64,000 nt of DNA from NCBI RefSeq assembly GCF_012113595.1, contig NZ_CP050831.1, forward strand, positions 2,170,001 through 2,234,000, in the 5' to 3' direction. Below the pieces are notes generated by a model. It did not search any database. It was not told where the DNA came from and worked only from the letters and a program-made list of their open reading frames with translations. Each line of letters starts with the position of its first letter. The first letter of the stretch is position 1. This stretch comes from Bacteroides faecium (GTDB lineage: Bacteria > Bacteroidota > Bacteroidia > Bacteroidales > Bacteroidaceae). Shown piece after piece: positions 26,259-34,559 of this stretch. The position numbers and the translations under genes were made by a program.

Positions 26259-27650
26259 ATGAAAAACGATATACTATCATTATCAAAAAAGACCTTGTTG
26301 CTGGGCGGCGCGTTTGTTATGTTTGCCGCTTGTGACAACGGTGACCTGGGAGACATTTATAAGGGCGACTCATCCGGCGAATACGTGTCGGACGTAAACT
26401 GGACGGATGCAGCCAATTTAAGTACGGGAACATACATCAAGTATTTCTTTGAAAATGCGGGCGGACGCGATACTTTCTGTGGAAGCATCTATTGGGAAAA
26501 GCCGAATACTCCACAGACGGGAGAACCTGTCAGTACGGGTGGCAGCGGCGGATGGTCGCAGGGGCATGCTTTGGATATTGTGATTGACGCTTATGTACGT
26601 AGCGCGAATGACCCTCAATATCAGGCTGACTTGTACGAGAACATAATGAAACCGTTCCTTCCCGCTTTCGACGACTGGAACGAGCATTGCGGTTATGGCG
26701 GCAAGGACTTCTGGAATAACTTCTACGATGATATGGAATGGATGGCACTGGCCTGCCTGCGGGTGTACGAACTGACGGGCGATGAGGATTATTACAGTGC
26801 CTTGATGAAAATGTGGGACCATATCAAGGGTGCGAAGAATGATTATAAAGGAGCAGGCGGTATGGCATGGAAAACGGATTCACCGGCTTCCCGCATGGCT
26901 TGTTCAAATGGTCCCGGATGCCTGCTGGCGATGAAACTGTATAAGTTGACAGTGGTTGAAGCCAAGGAAGGCTGGGAAGACAAGGCTGCCTACTATCTGA
27001 ACTTCGCCAAGGAAGTGTACAACTGGATGACTGCTTACCTGTGTGATACTTCCACCGGACAGGTGTATGATAACCTGGGCATCAGGGATGACGGTACTCC
27101 GGGCGACCCCGATAAAGTGGCGCTTTCCTATAATCAGGGGACATTTATGGCATCTGCCCTGGAATTGTATAACGCTACCGGTGAAGAGGAATATCTTCGC
27201 AATGCCGTTGCTTTCGCTGCCTATCAGGTAAATAAGAAAATGGATTCCAATTATCCGGTATTCAGTGGCGAAGGTAATTCCGGTGATAACCTTCTGTTCC
27301 GTGGCATCTTTGTGCGCTACTTTCTGGATATGTTGAAGCAGCCGGTAAGTAGTGTTTACCCGGAAAAGACGAAGAATAAGTTTATTGCCGCATTGCGTAG
27401 CTGTTCCGATGTACTTTGGACGCTGGCTCACCCGGACGGTTACTATGTATGGGAATATAGCTGGAGTAAAGCTCCTGAATTCGGCAACCGTGACAACAGG
27501 GAAGACCGCCTGACGATTTCGTTGAATGCGGAAGTTCCCGGTGCGACTCTGATTGAGATACGTGCCCGCTATGAAGACTGGGTGCAGGGCAAAGCTACGG
27601 AAGAACCCAACTGGATTGGACCTGACTTTGGCAAGAGCACGGAAGAGTAA
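26259..27650 (+). CDS. Surface GH76 endo-alpha-1,6-mannanase lipoprotein
   Basis: A 463-residue protein with lipobox VMFAAC followed by DNGDLGD, so an acylated and probably surface-exposed enzyme. The GH76 catalytic pair is visible in FYDDMEWMALACLRVYELTGD (Asp157-Asp158). WKTDSPASRMACSNGPGCLLAMKLYKL and ALSYNQGTFMASALELYNATGE also fit the family. It would make the first cuts in the alpha-1,6 mannan backbone outside the cell, producing pieces that SusC/D import. The other GH76 of the locus lacks a lipobox, giving the usual surface/periplasm division of labour. Confidence 0.92.
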   Translation: MKNDILSLSKKTLLLGGAFVMFAACDNGDLGDIYKGDSSGEYVSDVNWTDAANLSTGTYIKYFFENAGGRDTFCGSIYWEKPNTPQTGEPVSTGGSGGWSQGHALDIVIDAYVRSANDPQYQADLYENIMKPFLPAFDDWNEHCGYGGKDFWNNFYDDMEWMALACLRVYELTGDEDYYSALMKMWDHIKGAKNDYKGAGGMAWKTDSPASRMACSNGPGCLLAMKLYKLTVVEAKEGWEDKAAYYLNFAKEVYNWMTAYLCDTSTGQVYDNLGIRDDGTPGDPDKVALSYNQGTFMASALELYNATGEEEYLRNAVAFAAYQVNKKMDSNYPVFSGEGNSGDNLLFRGIFVRYFLDMLKQPVSSVYPEKTKNKFIAALRSCSDVLWTLAHPDGYYVWEYSWSKAPEFGNRDNREDRLTISLNAEVPGATLIEIRARYEDWVQGKATEEPNWIGPDFGKSTEE

Positions 27651-27686
27651 GATAGATTCGTTGTACATAGAAAATCGAAAAGAAAA

Positions 27687-30600
27687 ATGATACATATAAA
27701 AAGAAATATTTGTCTGATGGCTGTTTCTTGTGCCCTGCTGGCAGGTATTCCTGTCCAGAAAAGTATGGCGCAGGCGGGCAGAACGGCGAAGACACAAGCT
27801 TCGCAAAGCAATAAAATAACGGTGACGGGTACGGTAATGGACAAGACCACCGGCGACCCGTTGATAGGTGTGTCTGTTGTGGTGAAAGGAGTTGCCAATA
27901 CGGGTACGATTACGGATATAGATGGTAAGTTTACGCTTAAACTGCCTTATGCGGAAGCTCCGCTGGTATTCTCTTATCTGGGGTATCAGCCGCAGGAAGT
28001 TATTCCGGGCGCAAGGAAAGACCTTTCTATCCTGTTGCAGGAAGATACGAAAGCCTTGCAGGAAGTCGTTGTCGTAGGTTATACCAAGCAGCGCAAGGAA
28101 ACGATGATTGGTTCGGTAGCTACGATTACCACCAAGGACTTGACACAAAGCCCTACTGCCAATATCAATAATGCGCTTGCCGGACGTCTGCCGGGTTTGA
28201 TTGTCAACCAGTATGCGGGCGGTGAGCCGGGCGTTGACCAGAGTGAACTGTTTATCCGCGGTAAGTCTACGTATGGCAATCAGAGCGCTATCGTGATTGT
28301 GGACGGTATCGAACGGGATATGAGTTATCTTGCACCGGATGAAATCGAGACGTTTACCATCCTGAAAGATGCTTCCGCCACTGCCGCCTATGGTATCCGC
28401 GGAGCGAATGGCGTTATCGTCATCACTACCAAGCGTGGTAAAGCTGCCGAAAAAGCAACGGTGAACCTGAAAGCGTCTATCGGTATCAACCAGCCGATTG
28501 GTTTCCCCGAATATCTGGGTTCCGCCGATTATGCCACCTTATATAATGAAGCAAGACTGAATGATGCTAAAATGACGGGAGCGGATGTCAGTACGCTGAA
28601 CCTCTTCTCCCAGCAGGCTATTGATAACTTCCGCCGTGCGAAAGGTGACAACTCCGACGGACTGGGATACGACTGGGATTATTATGATTTTGCCTTTAAA
28701 CCGGGATTGCAGGAAGATGTCAGTCTCTCTATCCGTGGCGGTACGGACAAAGTGCGCTACTATGTATTGGCCAATTACTTCTCGCAAGGCGGTAACTATA
28801 AATATTCGGATGTCGGTGAATATGATTCACAAACCCGTTTTACCCGTTATAACTTCCGTTCAAATATTGATATCAGCATTAACCGTTATCTGAGCACACG
28901 CCTGGATTTGGGAGCCCGTATCACCGACCGTAATGCAGCCGGTACTACCGCTTCCCGCTTGATGACTATTTGTGCGACGCAACCCCCTTATCTCCCTATC
29001 CTGGTAGAAGAGAACTCGCATCCGCAGAATGAAGAGTATATCCAGCAGAACCCTAACGGAATGCTTTATGGGGACAATATCTATCGTTATAATATCCTCG
29101 GCGAATTGAGCCGCACCGGATATCTGAATGATAAATATACGTATTTGAATGGTAGCTATGCCATGAATCTGGACATGGGATTCCTCACCGAAGGATTGAA
29201 AGCGGAAGTCATGTTTTCGTATGACGCTTCCGAAGGTCGCCGTATCAACCGTAAACTGAATACGTATAAGGATGGTTATCGTGAATATCCGATGTATGCC
29301 ACTTTCATGCCGATTGAAGGAGCGGATGCTTATATGGCAGGCGGACGCTATACCGGTGCTTATAAGACCGGTAATAAATATGATATAGACCAGACTATCG
29401 GCAATGGACTCGAGCACCATGCTTCCGACAGCCGTACTTATATACAGGCCCGTCTGGACTATAACCGTACGTTTAATAAGCGCCATGAGGTAACTGCCAT
29501 GTTGTTGGCAAATCGTGGAAACCGTACTGTCAATAATGAACTGGCTTATCATAGCCAGGGCGTTACGGGACGTCTTGCCTACTACCTGTCTCAGAAATAT
29601 CTGATGGAGTTTAACTTCGGATATAATGGTTCCGAGAACTTTGCTCCGGGCAAACGTTACGGATTCTTCCCCGCAGGGTCTATCGGTTGGGTCATTTCGG
29701 AAGAGTCTTTTATGAAGAAAGCGTCGTGGATTGATTTCCTGAAAGTGAGAGCTTCCTACGGTCTGGTTGGTAGTGATAATGTCAGTAGCCGTTTCCCTTA
29801 TCTGGCGTTCTATGGTGGTGGCAGCGGTTACGATTTTGGTAATAACTTCGGCACAAACGTAGGCGGTACGTCCGAAGGTAATCTGGCTAACGAGAAACTG
29901 ACTTGGGAGAAAGCCCGTAAATTGAATGTCGGTCTTGATTTTACGACATTCAACCAGCGCCTGGCCCTGACTGTCGATGCTTTCTATGAATATCGTTTTG
30001 ATATTATCACGAATATGAATGATGGCGGTATTATGAGTTATCCGGACGTGGTAGGTAAAGATGCGGCTTTGCAGAATCTGGGTGAAGTGAGCAACCGGGG
30101 TGTCGATATCGAATTAAGCTGGAATGACAAAATTGGCAAGAATTTCAGATACTATATTCGTCCGAACCTGACTTTCTCCCGCAATCGCCTGGAGTATAAA
30201 GCCGAAGTGGCACGCAAGAACTCATGGCGTAAGGAAACGGGCAAACGCCTTTATGAAAACTTTGTCTATGTGTTCGACCATTTTGTGGCCGACCAGGAAG
30301 AAGCCGACCGCCTGAACAAAATCGGTTATCAGCCCTGGGGACAGTTAATTCCAGGAGATGCCGTCTATAAAGATTTGGACCGTAATGGCGTTATTGACGA
30401 TGAAGACCGCACGACGATGGGAAATCCGCGTAGTCCGGAACTGATGTTCGGTATTCCTTTTGGTTTCCAATATAAGAATTTCGATTTCAGTGTCTTGCTT
30501 CAAGGAGCTACCAAGACTTCTATTTTATTGAATGGGGCTGCTGTGTTCGACTTCCCGCAGTTCGAGCAGGATAAGATAGGGCGTGTCAAGAAGATGCATT

Positions 30601-30935
30601 TGGAACGCTGGACACCGGAAACGGCCGCTACCGCAAAATATCCGGCTTTGCACTACGGGACGCACGATAACAACAAAAACGGTAACAGCAGCTTGTTCTT
30701 GTACGATGCTTCTTATCTTCGTCTGAAGAATGTGGAAATCGGTTATAATGTATCTCCGAAATGGTTACGCAAATTTCAGGTACAACAGGCGCGTATCTAC
30801 GTACAAGGTCTGAATCTTCTGACTTTCGATAAATTGGGAGATGTGGATATTGACCCGGAAACGAAATCCGGAGACGGCGCTTCCTGGTATCCGATTCAAA
30901 AGGTATTCAACTTCGGTATTGACATTACATTCTAA
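27687..30935 (+). CDS. SusC-like TonB-dependent outer-membrane transporter (mannan PUL)
   Basis: A 1082-residue protein with a signal peptide (about 1-35). A carboxypeptidase-regulatory-like domain follows (KITVTGTVMDKTTGDPLIGVSVVVKG, about 48-125). Then come the TonB-box region (LQEVVVVGYTKQRKETMIGSV), the plug (LAGRLPGLIV, ILKDASATAAYGIRGANGVIVITTKRGK) and a 22-strand-type barrel ending in FNFGIDITF. With the SusD lid encoded 15 bp downstream it imports large mannan oligosaccharides using TonB energy. It is preceded by the surface GH76, so the operon order is lectin, SusE-like, GH76, SusC, SusD, lectin. Confidence 0.95.
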   Translation: MIHIKRNICLMAVSCALLAGIPVQKSMAQAGRTAKTQASQSNKITVTGTVMDKTTGDPLIGVSVVVKGVANTGTITDIDGKFTLKLPYAEAPLVFSYLGYQPQEVIPGARKDLSILLQEDTKALQEVVVVGYTKQRKETMIGSVATITTKDLTQSPTANINNALAGRLPGLIVNQYAGGEPGVDQSELFIRGKSTYGNQSAIVIVDGIERDMSYLAPDEIETFTILKDASATAAYGIRGANGVIVITTKRGKAAEKATVNLKASIGINQPIGFPEYLGSADYATLYNEARLNDAKMTGADVSTLNLFSQQAIDNFRRAKGDNSDGLGYDWDYYDFAFKPGLQEDVSLSIRGGTDKVRYYVLANYFSQGGNYKYSDVGEYDSQTRFTRYNFRSNIDISINRYLSTRLDLGARITDRNAAGTTASRLMTICATQPPYLPILVEENSHPQNEEYIQQNPNGMLYGDNIYRYNILGELSRTGYLNDKYTYLNGSYAMNLDMGFLTEGLKAEVMFSYDASEGRRINRKLNTYKDGYREYPMYATFMPIEGADAYMAGGRYTGAYKTGNKYDIDQTIGNGLEHHASDSRTYIQARLDYNRTFNKRHEVTAMLLANRGNRTVNNELAYHSQGVTGRLAYYLSQKYLMEFNFGYNGSENFAPGKRYGFFPAGSIGWVISEESFMKKASWIDFLKVRASYGLVGSDNVSSRFPYLAFYGGGSGYDFGNNFGTNVGGTSEGNLANEKLTWEKARKLNVGLDFTTFNQRLALTVDAFYEYRFDIITNMNDGGIMSYPDVVGKDAALQNLGEVSNRGVDIELSWNDKIGKNFRYYIRPNLTFSRNRLEYKAEVARKNSWRKETGKRLYENFVYVFDHFVADQEEADRLNKIGYQPWGQLIPGDAVYKDLDRNGVIDDEDRTTMGNPRSPELMFGIPFGFQYKNFDFSVLLQGATKTSILLNGAAVFDFPQFEQDKIGRVKKMHLERWTPETAATAKYPALHYGTHDNNKNGNSSLFLYDASYLRLKNVEIGYNVSPKWLRKFQVQQARIYVQGLNLLTFDKLGDVDIDPETKSGDGASWYPIQKVFNFGIDITF

Positions 30936-30950
30936 AAACAGTATAGAACC

Positions 30951-32879
30951 ATGAATAAATTATATAGATTTTCAGCCATCGCCTTATCGGTTCTGCCGTT
31001 GTTATTTACTTCGTGCAGTGATTATCTGGACCGTGACGATGATGACAACATTACGGAAGCGGACGTGTTCGCCCGTTACGAAAAGGTGAACGGCCTGGTG
31101 TCGGATGTGTATGCAAAAGCAAAAAAGGCGGACCGCCCTTTGGTATTCTTTGAGCACTTTAGTAACAGTGCCATTACCGACGAATGCGAAGGTACGAACG
31201 TGGAAGGGAATATCACGAACAACTTCAACAACGGCGCATGGAACCCCAACTCCTTGCCGGGAAGCTGCGGTCAATATTGGGAAAGCATTTATGAAGGCAT
31301 TCGCAAGGCCAACCTGATTATAGAAAATGTGGCGAAATATAATACGCCCGACAATCCTCAGCAGGACGGTGACCTTCGCAATCGTATCGGTGAAATGTAT
31401 TTTATGCGCGGCTATTTCCATATGTTGTTGGTACGTATGTATGGAGAGGCTCCTTATATCGACCGTGTCATAAATGCCGGTGATAATATGGACTTCAAAA
31501 AAGAGTCTGTACATTCGATGGTGGAGAAAATAGTGGCGGACGCCCGGACTGCGTATGAGATGGTGCCTAACAAGTATGTGAAGACTTCGGAGAATTTCGG
31601 CCGGGTGGATAAAGGTGCTTGTTTAGGATTGGTTGCCTTTGTCCGTTGGATGGCAGCTACCCCGTTGTGGAATGGTGCTTCTCAATATGGTTATAATCAA
31701 CGCCGTGTGTTTGAGAATGAATATGTGTATGATGCGAATCGTTGGCGGAGAGCGAAAGAAGCGGCTAAAGCCGTACTGGATTTTGAGGTAGGGGGCACGA
31801 AGCGTTATTACCTTTATGAAAAGCATGATGCGAATGATTTTAAAGACCCCGCCGACGGTAATCTGAATGACAGTCGTGTATATGCCCGCCTGTGGGATAT
31901 GTTCTATGATATGGATGCGTTTGCCAATGAGTATGTGTTCTTTATGACGAAGAGTAAAGACCAGGCATGGCAGGGGGATATTTATCCGCCGAGCCGTGAA
32001 GGCAGCTCCCGCCAGCAACCCGTGCAGGAACAGGTGGACGAATATGAGTTTATTGTAGGCGATTACGGTTATCCGGTTTATTCGGCGGAAGCCCGTAAAG
32101 GTGGTTATGATGATGCCAATCCGTATGTGAAGGGAACCCGCGACCCGCGTTTCTATCGCGATATCCTTTATCATGGCGCTCCTTATCGTAATAACAAGAA
32201 TGAATCGAAGACGGTGAATACAGCCAGCGGTTCTGATAAGATTGGAGCGACCAACGCGACTACTACCGGATATTATCTGCGTAAGTTCCAGCAGGAGTCA
32301 TGGAATAAATCCGGTAATTTCAGTATCAATGCTCCTGCCATCTGGCGTCTTCCTGAGTTTATCTACATTTATGCAGAGGCTTGCAATGAGTTGGGAGAGG
32401 AGATAGATGAGGCTTATAAACTGGTGAATACGGTTCGCGAACGTTCGTTTATGAAACCGATGCCGCCGGAAGTGAAGACCAACCAGCAGTTGATGCGCGA
32501 ATATATCCAGCGTGAACGCCGCGTCGAACTTTTCTATGAGGGAAAACGTCCCTGGACTTGCCGTTTGTATCTTGAACCTACGAGCAAGGAAGAACTGGCA
32601 AAAGAGAGTCTTTGGAAGTCCAGCGGAAGTGATAATTCAAAGCGTACGCAGAAATATTGGGCAGCCAATAATGGAGCATTGCCCCGTTGCCAGCGAATGA
32701 TTAACGGGATGCGTCCGGTACAGGACGAGAACGGGGCAATTACTGTCGACGGTGTGAAATACCGGATGGAACGTTTCTGTGTGGAAGAGCGCACGTTCTC
32801 TATCCAGCATTATCTGTTCCCGATTCGACAGAGTGAGATGCAGAACACACCGTCTCTTGAACAGAACCCGGGCTGGTAA
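30951..32879 (+). CDS. SusD-like surface glycan-binding lipoprotein (mannan PUL)
   Basis: A 642-residue RagB/SusD protein with lipobox LLFTSC (Cys22) followed by SDYLDRDDDD. SusD landmarks: YWESIYEGIRKANLIIENV, EMYFMRGYFHMLLVRMYGEAPYI, the TPR-like helices, and the C-terminal RRVELFYEGKRPWTCRLYLEP and QNPGW ending. It caps the SusC transporter and presents mannan fragments to it. It is longer than the roughly 500-residue PUL2 homologue, with extra loops around 265-420 that may widen the binding face. Confidence 0.94.
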   Translation: MNKLYRFSAIALSVLPLLFTSCSDYLDRDDDDNITEADVFARYEKVNGLVSDVYAKAKKADRPLVFFEHFSNSAITDECEGTNVEGNITNNFNNGAWNPNSLPGSCGQYWESIYEGIRKANLIIENVAKYNTPDNPQQDGDLRNRIGEMYFMRGYFHMLLVRMYGEAPYIDRVINAGDNMDFKKESVHSMVEKIVADARTAYEMVPNKYVKTSENFGRVDKGACLGLVAFVRWMAATPLWNGASQYGYNQRRVFENEYVYDANRWRRAKEAAKAVLDFEVGGTKRYYLYEKHDANDFKDPADGNLNDSRVYARLWDMFYDMDAFANEYVFFMTKSKDQAWQGDIYPPSREGSSRQQPVQEQVDEYEFIVGDYGYPVYSAEARKGGYDDANPYVKGTRDPRFYRDILYHGAPYRNNKNESKTVNTASGSDKIGATNATTTGYYLRKFQQESWNKSGNFSINAPAIWRLPEFIYIYAEACNELGEEIDEAYKLVNTVRERSFMKPMPPEVKTNQQLMREYIQRERRVELFYEGKRPWTCRLYLEPTSKEELAKESLWKSSGSDNSKRTQKYWAANNGALPRCQRMINGMRPVQDENGAITVDGVKYRMERFCVEERTFSIQHYLFPIRQSEMQNTPSLEQNPGW

Positions 32880-32916
32880 GCGGACTGGAATGTATAACTT
32901 TAAAAAGAAAAATCAG

Positions 32917-34470
32917 ATGAAACGAATCTATACATATATGGGGCTGTTGCTCTTGTCGGTATTGTCATTCACTCTAATCAGTTGTGGCGACGATGATGAT
33001 AATGAGGGCGCAAAAGACCTGATTGAAGTGATAGTGAACAAGCCGGTGGTACGTATCGGGCAGAACGAAGAGGTGAAAGTGAATGTTGTGGTAGGAAACG
33101 GAAACTATTCGGTGAAAAGTTTTAATACTGCCATTGCAACGGCTTCCGTCTCCGGTGAACAGATTACTATAAAGAGTGGCTCTCTGAATGGAGCCACTAC
33201 CGTGGAAGTAATGGACGGTGAAGGAGTGGTGGCCGATATTTCTGTGAATGTGGGAGTTTTTGAACTGGAAGTAAATGAGCCGCAGGTTACATTGGAAGTA
33301 GGGGATGAGAAAGACTTGATTGTCAGCATGGGAAACTTTTCCAGCAATGATGAACTTTCTTTTTCTGTGGAAGACGAAACAGTGGTCGGCATGGTCAATA
33401 CCGACCAGTTCCGTCCTTTCTATAAGCTGACCGGATTGAAAAGCGGACATTCTACCATTACTTTTACAGACCATAAAGGGAAACAGGCGGTTGTCTCGGT
33501 GACTGTGAATCCGATTTCTATTGATGTCTCCAATTTGACGCCGAGAGTCGGAGTAAACAATAAGGTGATGATTACTGTGGAAAAAGGAAACGGTGGCTAT
33601 GCCCTTACTGCGGAAAATGATGAAATAGTCGGTATTCAGCAGGTGGATGATACCCGGTTCAACCTGATTGGTAAGAAAGCCGGCGTTACTACGGTATATG
33701 TCCGCGACCAGGCAGGCCAGGAATTGTCTTTGACAGTGACTGTTGTACTGGCGGATAAAGTGGCGAACTTGGGTAGCAGCAATTATTTCCATGTACCGTT
33801 TATGTATAATGGGGTAGCGGACGAATCGTTGAAGAGTGTGAGTACAATCACATTTGAGGCTCGTTTCAATATGGAGTCGTTGAACGGAAGCGGTGATGCA
33901 CGGATTAATACGGTGATGGGAATCGAGAAGAACTTCTTGTTGCGTGTGGATGTCCATAAGGACGACAGTGATACGGAATCGCGTTATCTTCAGTTGGCAG
34001 CAGACGATAAGGGTAAAATCCGCTATGAAGGCTCTACTAAAATAGAAACGAACAAGTGGTATGATGTCGCCGTGGTTCTGGATGATAGTAAGAGTGGCAG
34101 TGACCGGATTGCCTTGTATGTGAATGGTGTGAAGGAAACGCTCCAGTATTCAAGCGGAACGCCGGACGATTTGAAGAATATTAACCTGACTTCCAACTTC
34201 TACATCGGTCAGTCCGACAGCAAACGTCGTTTGAATGGTGCTATCAGTTATGCCCGTATCTGGACGAAAGCATTGACGGAACAGCAGATAGCGGACCAAA
34301 GCGGCAAGATTCTGAATGAGGAAGCGGAAGGTATGATTGCCAACTGGTTGTTTAATAATGGAAATGGTAATACGAAGTCTTTTGTTTCTTTGGCTGAAAA
34401 GAGCTTTGAAGCTGAGGCGGGAAGTGTGGTTTCTACTTGGAAAGCAGACCCGATACTGACTGTGGAATAA
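32917..34470 (+). CDS. Second Ig-repeat plus LamG-like lectin lipoprotein
   Basis: I start it at ATG 32917 (517 residues), where MKRIYTYMGLLLLSVLSFTLISC is a normal lipoprotein signal; the longer frame from 32779 overlaps susD and adds a non-signal tail. Acidic GDDDDNEG follows the lipid-bearing Cys. Three Ig-like repeats carry the GNGNY, MGNFSSNDEL and GNGGY motifs. A LamG-like domain follows (SVSTITFEARFNMESLNG, FLLRVDVHKDD, YIGQSDSKRRLNGAISYARIWTKALTEQQI). It has the same design as the protein at 23024, so the two bracket the SusC/D operon as paralogues. It is the last gene before the terminator at 34505. Confidence 0.8.
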   Translation: MKRIYTYMGLLLLSVLSFTLISCGDDDDNEGAKDLIEVIVNKPVVRIGQNEEVKVNVVVGNGNYSVKSFNTAIATASVSGEQITIKSGSLNGATTVEVMDGEGVVADISVNVGVFELEVNEPQVTLEVGDEKDLIVSMGNFSSNDELSFSVEDETVVGMVNTDQFRPFYKLTGLKSGHSTITFTDHKGKQAVVSVTVNPISIDVSNLTPRVGVNNKVMITVEKGNGGYALTAENDEIVGIQQVDDTRFNLIGKKAGVTTVYVRDQAGQELSLTVTVVLADKVANLGSSNYFHVPFMYNGVADESLKSVSTITFEARFNMESLNGSGDARINTVMGIEKNFLLRVDVHKDDSDTESRYLQLAADDKGKIRYEGSTKIETNKWYDVAVVLDDSKSGSDRIALYVNGVKETLQYSSGTPDDLKNINLTSNFYIGQSDSKRRLNGAISYARIWTKALTEQQIADQSGKILNEEAEGMIANWLFNNGNGNTKSFVSLAEKSFEAEAGSVVSTWKADPILTVE

Positions 34471-34504
34471 GAACGGATAAGAACAATATTAGGATAAGAA
34501 CAAT

Positions 34505-34548
34505 AAAAAAAGCCATTCCTGGAATAGATGAACTGGGGATGGCTTTTT
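34505..34548 (+). terminator. Bidirectional terminator between mannan PUL and GH3
   Basis: An AAAAAGCCAT-type left arm pairs with ATGGCTTTTT on the right, with A- and T-runs on both sides, so it can serve the plus-strand PUL and the minus-strand GH3. Its loop (GGAATAGATGAACT) nearly matches that of the terminator at 54982. Confidence 0.9.
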
Positions 34549-34559
34549 ATTTTTATATA

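Noticed and set aside
26904..28148. Long minus-strand frame of 414 codons
   Set aside because: It runs antisense across the end of the surface GH76 gene and the start of susC, ignores the gene border and has no recognisable domain.
32779..32916. N-terminal extension of the second lectin lipoprotein
   Set aside because: These 46 codons overlap susD in another frame and precede a complete lipoprotein signal at 32917.
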